Source: Bombus terrestris (lineage: Eukaryota > Arthropoda > Insecta > Hymenoptera > Apidae). From it: a DNA stretch of 64,000 bases. Below the pieces are notes generated by a model. It searched no databases, had not been told where the DNA came from, and saw nothing but the letters and a program-made list of their open reading frames with translations. Of this stretch, positions 12,379 to 23,800 are shown piece after piece (position 1 is the stretch's first letter; every line of letters starts with the position of its first letter). The stretch is taken from assembly GCF_910591885.1 (NCBI RefSeq), contig NC_063271.1, forward strand, positions 9,107,001 to 9,171,000. The letters run 5' to 3'. Made by a program: the position numbers and the translations under genes.

Positions 12379-14423
12379 TCAAGTATTGATAGGTCTACGT
12401 GAAGACGATGGAAACGGATAAGACCAGTTGTTCTTTGATGAATCTTCATTAGAGTCATGGTGAAATTCTGAAGGCTCGTGTGACGTATATCCTCGATTTA
12501 TCACACCTTGTGTCTCTTCCTTGATATCGTGTCTATTTTGTAGCTTGGAAGACAATTGACTGAAAGGATAAAAATTCCAGATCTATGTAATAAGTTCTAA
12601 ATCGCTATACTCAAGCCTGCTGCTGATTAATCCAACATATCATATAATTAAGCAAACATGAATTAAAATAGAACCTTATTATACGATCACCAAATGAATC
12701 CTCGATTTTAGGTAATCTTCGCCTGACGTTCCTCGTATCGAAACTCTCTTCTATGATAACATGTCTGTCGTACGGCGTATCGTAATCAACTTCCAATATC
12801 GTAGAGAACTGATGAGGAAAGATCATGTCTATCGCCGTAATCACCACTCCAGTGAACATACATCCGATACCTAGAAGAATTCACTTCCTGAGGATCCAAT
12901 TTTTCCTTTTTCATCAATCATATATTCTATCATACATTCAATTCAAACAACATTTCATCTTCAGGCATTTAGATTTAAAACTGTAGATCTTCTTAACTTA
13001 GATTTTAGACTCTAGAGCTGAAGATAAAAGTACTAACCAGCTAACAATACAAGCCAATAATTCCATCCCAAATTAAAAGCAAGAATGGAACCATCGATAT
13101 GTGCAATGAGAGGCTCGCAAGGTAAAAGTGCCCAGTAGATTAAATTGGTCAGAAGCATACATATCCCGGTGAAGATCATGCCGTAAGCGCCGTATCGTGG
13201 CACTATTATTAATAACAGGTTCATCATGGCCCAAGAAGTAAAGGACGTCCTAGAAAGAAGCAATTAGTCAACGTATAAATAAAAACGAAAGATACAGTCA
13301 GGACAGAAGAATGAATTAAGAGTGACTCAATGGCAAAGGTATTTTCTCGAGGCATACCAGAGCATTAGCGACGCGTAGTAACCAGCTTGTCGATATTTGC
13401 TTCCCCAGGAAAAGCCTTCTTGATGAAGACTGAAGTATTCGGCTAGAGAAACTATAGGAAACGGTGCACCCTGGTTCAATGCTTGCTTAAAGGCACTCGT
13501 CATCTCTCCTGTACTCCTCCACCAGAATCTTTCGTTATACTCCACGTCGTCCATTGGATTTTCGCTACTTGGTAGCACTTTATGTGGAAATTATTAAAAT
13601 AATGAAAAGAGAATAACTTAAATATTAAATAGCGTTATATAAGAGCATTAATTTAAGATGCATCAAATTATATTTGAACCCATTTTCTAACAACTGAAGC
13701 AAGTCATTTGTAATACTGTTTCATAATTGAGAAAGTGACCTCGAGCAGACAATTGATTTTGGACGCACAATAGGCGACAGGCGGCAGGTTTATTATAGCA
13801 ACTTACGCCTGTAGGTGATGTTTATATGCATCAGACCGATATATCCTCCGATTTCCGCAGCAGTTTTCTGTCTCGAGAATGCACTGTATGTGCTAACAAT
13901 GGTGGCGGAACTGGTGTGCCAGGATGATCCATACTGAGCGACTGTAATCATATAAAAGGAATCACATACATAGATATACATATAGTTCAATAGGAAAAAG
14001 TCAGTTAATTGCGAGCAAAGTGGACTACACAAACCTTGGATCGACGCTCCAACGAAAAGGCTCAATGTCACCGTGAGGAACGTGCTAATACGCTGTCAAC
14101 CATAAAAATTTATAATTCATATCAGTAACCAAATAATTAAAAATTATACTCATAATTATATCATTAACTGAAGAATTAAACTTTAAGTTAAGGATAAAAA
14201 GAGATTAAACTTTAAATTTGGGATAAATTGGGGATAAAAGGAAGAAGGAAGTACTGACCTCCTTTCGTATTCCAGGAAATATGACAAGGAACGCGGTAAA
14301 GATGGTGCCGAATATAACAAACACAATCACTAGAGGAACATCTCCCGTGACAGGTGTACGATTACTATAGCTATACAACGTGGGTCCTCCGTCTATACGG
14401 AAAGCGTCGAACCATCCCTTCAT
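12379..14423 (-). CDS. mol: Dual oxidase maturation factor (DuoxA / moladietz)
   Basis: Multi-pass ER membrane protein that lets Duox mature and reach the cell surface. Seven coding exons on the minus strand: 14423-14259, 14092-14035, 13941-13807, 13577-13358, 13249-13038, 12870-12675, 12559-12379; all phases agree and the sum is 388 residues plus TGA. The start at MKGWFDAFRIDGGPTLYSYS is chosen because this segment aligns with the N terminus of the family. A first membrane helix follows (VIVFVIFGTIFTAFLVIF). The extracellular loop carries the family block EYNERFWWRS and an LAEYFSL segment, followed by further hydrophobic helices in the 13249-13038 and 12870-12675 exons. The C-terminal tail is hydrophilic (ending RRPINT). 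If the last intron is retained, the frame instead ends at about 12611. The gene is convergent with Duox, its functional partner. A short upstream ORF overlaps its start codon. Confidence 0.93.
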
Positions 14424-14527
14424 CTTTTTAATCGAATCTTCGAGTTCCCTTCGACCTTCAGGGAACCGGCCAGTTCCGGTTCTCCTTGTAGACCACTTGG
14501 CATCAGTGGCTTTCCCTGAGCATCCAT
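14420..14527 (-). promoter_or_regulatory. Upstream ORF overlapping the DuoxA start (ATGA)
   Basis: In the likely leader exon (acceptor CAG just upstream, near 14565) an ATG at 14527 opens a 35-codon frame whose TGA overlaps the DuoxA ATG as ATGA. An overlapping stop/start of this kind can couple translation of the main ORF to termination on the upstream one. The frame is seen directly; any regulatory role is inference. Confidence 0.45.
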
Positions 14528-14559
14528 CGAGTATAAATGTAACAGAGAGCAAATCACTG

Positions 14560-15330
14560 TGAATTTTACCCTTCTGCGCTCTTTATTTTCAAATTAAACG
14601 TTTCTATTCTTGGAAAATTTCTTAAAGCATGAAACAATCACGTGTGACTTCTCGTTTCAAATTTTTCTTACAGATTTTCTTAAAACACTCAAAATCCTTT
14701 TTTCAGTTCAAACCAAAACGAAATTAGGATCACAGTATAAGTAATAGGAAACAGTATAAAGTCAAAGTTTCTAAGAATTTGTGTACCTTAGGTCGCCACG
14801 CTCTGGCTACCAGCACCCAAGGACGATTATTGTGAAAGAACGATGCACGATGCGGGCACCTGCACTGCGAACATGGAAGGTTCGAAGGCAGCTCGAACAC
14901 TAAGAGCCACAGTAGGTTAACGGGTCTTCGAAAGCGATCTCCAGGCATGGAGTAGAGGGGACTGAGAGTCTTAACGTGTTTAAGAGGGGAGCATGAAAGA
15001 GAAAAAACGGACCAGGTGGGGCTGGCTAACTCTCGAAGGAGTCAGCCACCACCTAGTCCAAATAGAGGAGGCGAAGAGGGACAAAAGGTGTTCTCGATCA
15101 GCTGAGCCAGGAAAACGCGGCTCAGAGCGAGAGGTGCGTGTCTGGCGCGTTTTATTTCGGCAGATCGGCGATCGATGATCCCGGATGACGACACGAGACG
15201 TGACACGTGAGCGTGGATCGCGTGGCATGCTTGATGGCACGCGGGCGACTTCGACGCCTGCACAGACGATGACGCTTGCACCTCGATTCCCGGGGAATTT
15301 TTTTCGTGTTTCGTCACACGTACACCTGAA
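14560..15330 (-). other. Probable 5' leader and promoter region of DuoxA
   Basis: A GC-richer block upstream of the DuoxA start, with a candidate untranslated exon on the minus strand ending in a donor (CCTAAG then GTACAC, about 14788). A frame opening at 14947 in that exon runs into a stop immediately if joined to the next exon, so the exon is best taken as 5' UTR. The start of transcription was not located. Confidence 0.4.
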
Positions 15331-15830
15331 ATAAATTCTGGTTAAGAAGAAGAATATTTAAATGAATTTATTTGGAGATACGAATATAATGGATTATGTA
15401 ATGGATTGCATGGTTGTTTATTTAAGGTATGATTGTTTGTTATTAAGAATAACGTTAAAAATTTATTACTACTTTGCGTTTCACCACATGTATGCTTAAA
15501 ATAAGTTCCTGTTAAGAAGAGGAGTGTTTAAGTGGATTTACTTGGAGATGTGACTATAATGGATAATGTAATGGATTGCGTGGTTGTTCATTTAACGTAT
15601 GAGTATTTATTATTAACAATAACACTAAAAATTTATTATTATTTCGTGTTTCGTCACATGTACGCTTAAAATAAGTTCTAGTTAAAAAGAGGAGTATTTG
15701 AGTGGATTTACTTGGAGACGTATCATTAGTTGATGCATTGGATTTTTAAGTTGTTAATTTAAAGTGAATATATGTTTATTAATTGATCATAATCTTATTA
15801 TTAATGATAATATTAAAAATTTGCTATTAC
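15309..15830. repeat. Tandem repeat, period about 170 bp, three copies
   Basis: The motif TTTCGTCACACGTAC recurs as close variants at 15309, 15479 and 15649, each followed by the same order of blocks (AATAAGTTC, TTAAGAAGAGGAG, GGATTTACTTGGAGA, ATGGATT). The first two copies are the most alike; the third is degenerate towards its end. Confidence 0.8.
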
Positions 15831-17540
15831 ATGTTATGACTAATCAAAACATGAACATGGTTTTCTTGTAGAAGCTTAAACGTAGAAAAAGTGTGATGAA
15901 AGTTACTGGAAATGTAAAAGAAACTTCTAAAAGAAAATATAATAGCATTATTCGACAAATTTTTGAAAGTTCTTATAAATCTGGAATAATGAGACAAGTG
16001 AGTAGGAAAGTAATATTAAAAGCCAATGAACAAAAAGAGCGATAAGACATGCAACAGTTAATTGAGTTTCTGGGGTAGTCGAGAATGTGTAATGATGTTA
16101 CTAGATGATCTGCATGAAACTATGATGATTAAACAGAAAGAAAGCAACGTGGATTTAGTCTCATCCTGCACGTCAATTAAGTAACGTTCATGCTTCAAGT
16201 TCAATTAGTTCAAGAGGAAAGAGGCACTCTAATTACTTTATAATTATAAAAAATGAAGATAAACGGTGTCATATACATAAATATATATGTAACTGGATTT
16301 CAGGCGCAATTAAAGCTAAGAATCAGTATCGTAGACGTCCAACTAGCAGCATTTAACTATTAAAGGAGACTACATTCCAAAACTACATACTCATTATCCA
16401 ACGGAAGGTCAGTATCATTCACTTCATCAGACTCGTTCAAACCCACTATCCTTCGTCTTATATCTTCCACTAATTTATGTTCTATTTCAGGCTCATTCTT
16501 ATTATCCTGAAATTATAATAGATAGCGCTTGTTAAAGTAATAATATGGAACGTTTAATAAAATTCGTAAGCAATTACGGTAGTGTCTATTTATGATTTTT
16601 ACGTAATTAGTTACAACTTTACTTATTTGTCTACACTATATTATTAGTTAGTATATATTACTCTCTTTATTTATTACTTCTCCTGGTTCATTAATTCTTT
16701 AGAAATATGTTGCATTATGTCTCCTTTATTCAGATAGATAATTAATAACAGCTTAAAAACAATGATTTTTATTGATAAATTTATTTATCACAAGAACATG
16801 GCATAAATAATCCTAAATTTCAAGGTATATATTAAAAAATAACATCTGTAACCGTCACCTTTCTTTGTACTTTATTTGTAAAAGTAATTATCATGACTAC
16901 GTATGAGACTTTTAAGACTTTTAGGCGACTTAACTGATAAAACAAAGATCTTTCCTACAATCTGAAAACTATCCTATCCTAACAGGTACTGTCATGGAAT
17001 AAAATTCCATCCCATACGAATTTCATTTTAATCTGATCGTCTCGCGATGGTACATCACATTCTAATTAACGTTTTACATTTTTATCTAATAGTAATAAAA
17101 CCTGTATTCGTTTAATATCATTGATGTCTAAACTAAAAAGAATAATCCTACGCAAAACAACACCCATGACAGAATTAATTTAATTAATTGTAATTTCGTT
17201 TAACGACAGCTTTTAAGTATTAAAAAGCCACATATCTATAACAGCAACGAAAAGCCTAAATTCAGCACACTAACCGATCACCAGAGTAATATTTCTAATC
17301 GAGCCATAGAAACTCGTCAACGCGGACAAGCTCTCGAACCGAACTCTCACCTGACTCACATCCTCCGCTCCGCAATAAAAGCAACCCACAGAATACTGGT
17401 CAACGGAGTTACTGGAACGTAAAATCCCGGATACGAGCTACCGTTTTTCATTCATACGGCCACGGCCAGGTGTCCACTCGACTGGTACTCGCACACGTAG
17501 CTTGATTATCACGCGCGACGTTCGTTTAGAAGCAAAGAGG
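15831..17540. other. Intergenic, no gene seen
   Basis: AT-rich sequence between the DuoxA promoter side and the first exon of the smoothelin-like gene. The last 200 bases become GC-richer and are likely promoter or leader of the downstream + strand gene. No coding exon, RNA gene or mobile element was recognised. Confidence 0.45.
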
Positions 17541-17778
17541 AGGATCCTCTAGTCTGTGCCAAGAAGGTGGACCACTGGTGAGCGCGTGTCCGCGTCCGGT
17601 ACCGGAAGCGTACACCTCGATCCAATCGTCACGACGTACACGATAGCGAGGTATGCGTCCAGGCTGGTCCATAGTGCCGGCAATAACTCGGCTGCTATTT
17701 CAGGAGATCTAATTCGAGCCGGGTGACGGTAAGCTTTTAACAGCAGCGCTGCTAGCATCATCCACCGTCGTCGCCAGT

Positions 17779-17826
17779 GCCACCACCACCACCACCACCT
17801 ATGGCACCTCCACCACCACCACCGCC
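17779..17826 (+). repeat. CCA trinucleotide repeat encoding polyproline
   Basis: Two runs of CCA/CAC triplets are interrupted by an ATG codon at 17801. They encode a polyproline stretch at the start of the candidate alternative N terminus of the smoothelin-like protein. Confidence 0.8.
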
Positions 17827-20800
17827 AAAGACGACGATAACCACCGGAACGAAGAGTCTGGTGGCAGAGAGGCTGGTGCTCGCGCAGTCTCCCGTGCGCG
17901 CAGTTCCTCAATACACCGACACTGTTCCTCTGATCCTTCAAGGTAAATCATATATCTCATCGTTTTTTAATTAAATCACGTCGATTAGGCTATGGTTATG
18001 GTGGGGTGTTCCGATGAACTGTAGTTTTAATGGATATGTCAGAAAACTCAAATTCAGAATGTCTCGTATAACGCGCGTAACATATTTGGAGAGGATTTCT
18101 AGTCACTCGATACATACAAACCATGTGTCGCTTTTTGGAATAAGATTTTTACATTTTGTGGCTGATGAAAGTATCTGAATACATCAGAGCAATCAAATAG
18201 CAATTTAGAATGTTTGGGATAACTGATAATATATTTAGAAAAGGTTTCTAATAGCTTGATGCATATGAACCACGTGTTGTTTTCTGAAATAAGATTTTTT
18301 CAAACGCTCATAGTTATCGTAGAAAACTTTCATGTATATGTACCTGACTAGAAAGACTATGTGCACATCGTTGTATTTATTATAACATTTATACGTTAAT
18401 TAGTTAGGTCCAAGCATACTTAACAACACTTACATATGATTACGAAAGTTTGATACTATGAAAATGAAATGTAGAACTTGATGAAAAATTGCTTTATTAG
18501 GAGATACAATTTTTTATAACCACTGTATATTTAGTGCAAATGAATTATCCGTTATATTAATAAGCCTGAATATTCAATGGGAACATCACTTAACGCTTAT
18601 TATACATATCTTTAATATGGCTATTCGTACTGTATACTGATTTTTTTACTAAATATATGCTTATAATAAATATCTTGTAACTTTTATATATATACAGTTT
18701 CAGATTGGTTTCACGATTTTATAATCACGATAGTCGTGTGTCATTACAGTGTCAATGAAATTTCAAAATGTATTACGTAACATACATAACATGTACATGA
18801 AAGTTTCCTATGGTAAGTGTTCAAATACTTTTAGCAGCTACTGTATGCATATACAATGATTTTTACGAGTGTATGCATTTCGGCCTTCGAACGTTTCATT
18901 TGTCAGAACACGCGTTTATTGTAGCTATAGCCTTATTTGCTCTTCGTCGTCAATCTTCTTAAATCGTCAAGTCTCCTTCCCTCTATTTACTTGCTGTTAG
19001 AGAATGAAGTATTAAGAATAAATAATAGTTGGTTGTAAAAGAGAATCGTAAAAGGAAGATAAAGAGGAAGACAGGGAATTCGAATAGAGAATTCATGTTT
19101 CAAAAACAGAGTTTTAACGCGAACGAAGAACTGCCAAGAGAGACTCGTCATAGCATTGATAATGATTAAGTTGTGCTACAACGATTGAAGATTGTTGGAC
19201 GTATGCCCCTTAAGTTGACTCGATTCATGTACGTCGCCAAAATCGGCCAGCTTTCAAGCAACAAACTGCTCGCTTGGCAGACGTCCACGAGGAACGTGTG
19301 GACCGCGATCGCCTCGAATTTGATCGCCTGGTATCTCGCGCGTTTTGGAACAGAAGGTCGTAAGACACATAGACGCATATTTTGCATAAATGTAAAATCG
19401 TTCGCTAAAGCTTAACGAAGACCAATCAGGCTTTCTTGAGGTGGACATTAAAAAAGCGTCTATCACGTTTTATTTATTTCGAATGGTTGAAATTCATTGG
19501 CTTTTGTAATCTCTAGGGACTTGATGCCTCCTTACCAACGAATAGCAGTTGTTTCGATGAACTTATAATAGATGGAAGCGATATAGTGAATGTATGAATC
19601 ATAAAATCGCTTAGTGATTAAAGTTTACAACTCTCGACGACTGTGACAATTAATTTGAGACATAATAGGTTTCATAAGGAGCCTAATATTAACTCAGAAT
19701 CAATTCTTTCTTTGCAGTATATCTAAGAGAAATGAAACCTAAGTGGAAATTGTTATATAGCATAATGTTTCTGCGTCTTTTAATTTTCCACAAACGCGTT
19801 AATCATTCGCGATATATTTATCATAATGTTACTTCCACAATGTTACTTCAATTTCTTTTATTTAAAAGAATACTAAGCGAATCCTTGGAATTCCCTGCCG
19901 TAATAATATTAAAAAGATTCTCGAGAATATATTTCAATTAATCGAGGAAAAAATTATAAATGATACTTTCGCTAAGACAACAAATCACAGAAAAAACTTT
20001 AATATAACTAGGGCTTAACTATGTTTTATGACCTTACTGTATCGTCTTGCCATATCCATCTGTTATACCTTTCTACATTAATAAATGAAACAGACGTGAA
20101 TTAAGTAGGAAAATATTTTGAAAAAAACTGAAGGCAGGGAGACGTCTACCACGGTGAAACTTCTCAGAACTATTTATAAAGCACACGGCCTCGTGGTAGA
20201 ACGCGGTTGCCTATCATGGTCGTCCCGCGTGCAAAGCAAACTGACCGGAACTTTCGCCCGCTTTCTCACCCTCGATCTTGCAGAGGCTTTGCAAACTTGA
20301 TCTTTGCATAAGTAAATGATGTGCGTTTCGTAGATGATAGAGGATTCTTGCTGAGTAACGTCTTGCTTTAAGAGTCATTGACACGACCTTTTTTCTGAGC
20401 TTCTGCTGTTAGGAATGTATTTATGAATGTACGTACGGACGTATTAAAATGCTGAAAGCTGGACGAGACGAATGGCAAGTTCTACGTAAGTAGGTTTTTC
20501 GTTACCTGAAAAGTTTCTTGTCTTCTATAAATAGATAATATACTTTTCTTATGGCAAGAAGATTAGTAATTTATATGAAGGATTTAAGTTTATTTGATTT
20601 AATATCCTAGTCTAGTCTAGTTTCGATTAAACGTTCTAAGTATTAAACTTATTGTTAGACGGTTAGTTGATTTTTATGGATAAGAAGCCTTCTTTGGAGG
20701 CAGGAAAATAAGTATTTAACAATCTATAAACAGGTTTTAAGGTTTCGTTAATATTCTAATTTATTTTAATATTCGTGGTACTTTCTAAATATCGAAGTTA

Positions 20801-23800
20801 TGATATTGGCTCTTCTGAATAGGAAGTGCATTATACTGTTTAATCCATAATCGGTAACATCGTGGTGTTAGCTTTTCTTAGATTTTCCCTAATGTATCCT
20901 TTTATAGTCCACAATTATTGAAAGTCGACGTTTGTGCGTAGGTTTCTTGTTATTTGCAAGATTAGCCTTCGGAGGTTGGATATTACCCAAAACTACATTA
21001 TACTCAATGGATATTTCTTAAATGCTTGAAACGAATATTTTGCAATTTCTCAAACTTTTATCTAAAAATTGAATCCCCCGTTATTATCATTACTACCTAT
21101 TCCTCTTATTATATTAATTTTATTATATTGATTATTATGTTAATATTATTATTTCTACTTGTTTTTCTTTTATTATAGCCATCTGCAATTATACGCAATT
21201 GCAATGGACTTTCACAAAGTCTATAGTTAGAAATTTGTCATACGAAACAACGATAGGTACAGAAAACATAGAAACTTGCACGTTCCTTAAAATACTCTTT
21301 ATGATCACGTTGTGCGAACGTTTAGTCTTCGTTCTCTGTCCCTTTGTTGCTATTCTAAGGTATCAACACGAGCATCTTTTCTGAGTGACTAAAAAACACT
21401 TCTCAAGAGATTGGAATAATGCCGGAAAGACATTTAGGAATAACGCGCGATTTTGTAGCTTTTGCGTTGATTTCTCAGCGAAAGAAGTGAATGAGTAAAC
21501 GCTTTTGGATTGCGCAACGTTCACGGAAACGTTTATTATAGTACACAAAGCAACAACTGAACCGTTTGTTTAACTCTATTTCCAAAAGATTCGCAGTCAA
21601 CAGTGATACCAGCATAACTGAAGACCGAAACACTTTTATTACCATCGATTAAAGAATTCTTAAGCATCCTGATACAGTGTACGTATCGTTTCTCGTTGCT
21701 CCATTTTTATAAATATTAATTTCTATCTGTTATATTTATTTCTATTTGTAAATTTCGACTTATTTTGTTCGCTTCTACTAATGTTTATTTATTTCTCGCC
21801 TTATTTGTAATTCGCTCGTTCTATTCCATTCTATAAGATATTTTATTACGTCAAAATTTTTCAAACGATATACAGCAAATAATAGTTCGTAATATGAGTC
21901 TCTCAAAATCCAAAGTAATCAATTTCACTTTTCGTAAATTTCTCGATATTATTAATAGATATTATTAATAGTGAGACGAGTGATTTCCTTCCGTAAGTTT
22001 ATTTATCACGAGGATACGACACGAATAATAATAAATTCGAAACATTAACATCGTACCTCTATACTTCTTAATTTACGTAACTAATCAGTGCGACTTCTGA
22101 ATAGTTCGTATAAGTGAAAAAATGAATTGAAACTAATTCAGCGCAAGGGTTAAACTTCGAATACTATGAAACTATTTCGCGCGGCATTAAACGAGACGAA
22201 AAACGTTCTAGAAACGATCGAGACAGCGGAATAATTTACGAATCGCGATTCCAAATATGTAATCGGTATACTGTATCGGGAGCATAGCTTGCATAGAATC
22301 GGCCGCAGAGGACTTCCTAATTTCCGTATTCGCGAAAACGGGTCAAAGCTATTTTCGCGCGAGGCCTGTCGTGTTCGAAACAGCCGCCAACGCTTCTCTG
22401 CCATCGAGAAATGCACCAGACTAGACCTAGAGTCGTTCATTTAACGTTCTCGACCTGGACGCGATCGCATGCGGTTCATTTTCGCGGAAACGCTGGATCG
22501 GGAATCCTGAAAACGCGCCGGTTACTATTATTCGCGTTACTATACTCACGTCCAATGAAAGTGGCTCAATGTCGCGGTTAAATAAGAACTGAGAGACGAA
22601 AAGTGGCGAATTCTTCGTCCTTTTTCTTTCCTTTATCGTGATATAATCGGAGAAGAATAAGGTGATTGCAGAAGCTTTTTGTGCCAAAGGTAGATTAATA
22701 TTGTGAGATTGGGACAGAGGGATGTGAAAATTGTTGTTTTTGAAAAATTTGTTTGAGCAAAAAGATGGGATAATATTGTGACTAATTGGAGATCGACAGG
22801 AAAAAGGTATTAATTTTCACGTGGAGAAGAAAAAGGTAATTAGAGAAATTTTCTTTAGCAAAAGTAGGTTAATATCGTGAAGGAAACTTCTGTTTTTGAA
22901 AAATTTCTTTGAGCAAAGATATAGGACAATATCGTGATTAATTAGAGATTGAAGAAGAAAAGATGAAAATTTCTGTTTTTAATGTGGAGAATTTGGAGAA
23001 GAACGAGATAATTGCGACAGAGTATTAAAGTAAAAATAGATTACTTCGTTCGATATTGTGAAATTGGGACAGGAAACGTCGAAATTTCTGTTTTTGAATA
23101 GGGCTTGAGAGAGGAAAAGTGAACATTCGTTCTGCTTTAACGTAGTGTAAATGTTGAAGAAGAACGAGGTAATTAGAAATCACGTACTCAAGCAAACTAG
23201 ATTAATATTGAATAGGATTTGGAAGAAGAATAAAGTGAAAATTTCTGTCTTTATCTTAGAAAAATTAGAGCGGAACGGGGTAATGGAGAAATTAGGCAAA
23301 AATAGATTAAGATCATAATTGAATAGTGCGATTGGTAAAGAAAAGGAGAAAATTTCTTTTATTCACGTGGAGAAGTTGGAAAATAAATAACTAATAAAAC
23401 ACAAGCAAAGGAAATTTATTAAAGTAGAAATAAATTAATATCGTAGTTGAATAAAAATTTCAAGAGCAAAAGTGTAAGATTCTGTTCTAATGCGAGAAAG
23501 TTCAAACGGAGCTAGTAACAAAACTCGAAACAATAAATCACTATTACTTTTAGAATTCAGATAAAGATCAAGAATCAAGACAAAATAAATTGAAATTTTA
23601 GTTGAATAAAAAAGTTTCAACAGAGAAATAACGAAAGATTTTTCTCTAATATGAGAAACTTGAAACAGAACTAACAAACAAAGCTAGAAAAATCATTCAA
23701 CTAAGAACAGATTGTTATTGAAATTAAATAAAAATAAAAAAATAATGTTAAACCGAGAAGAAACTTCAAATCAATAACAGAATAAACGTGAAATAGCAAA

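Noticed and set aside
14730..14948. Minus-strand ORF with ATG at 14947 as the N terminus of DuoxA
   Set aside because: Joined at its donor it meets a stop at the next exon; the family N terminus is supplied by the ATG at 14423.
17549..17941. 130-residue minus-strand ORF rich in Trp and Arg
   Set aside because: It is the antisense of the CCA/CAC repeat and GC-rich leader; tryptophan runs are a repeat artefact.
19173..19415. Overlapping ORFs on both strands suggesting an exon
   Set aside because: No coherent splice sites or recognisable protein; kept only as a GC-rich island.
20118..20300. 60-residue ORF in the long intron
   Set aside because: No recognisable domain and no splice support; likely random opening in a GC-richer patch.
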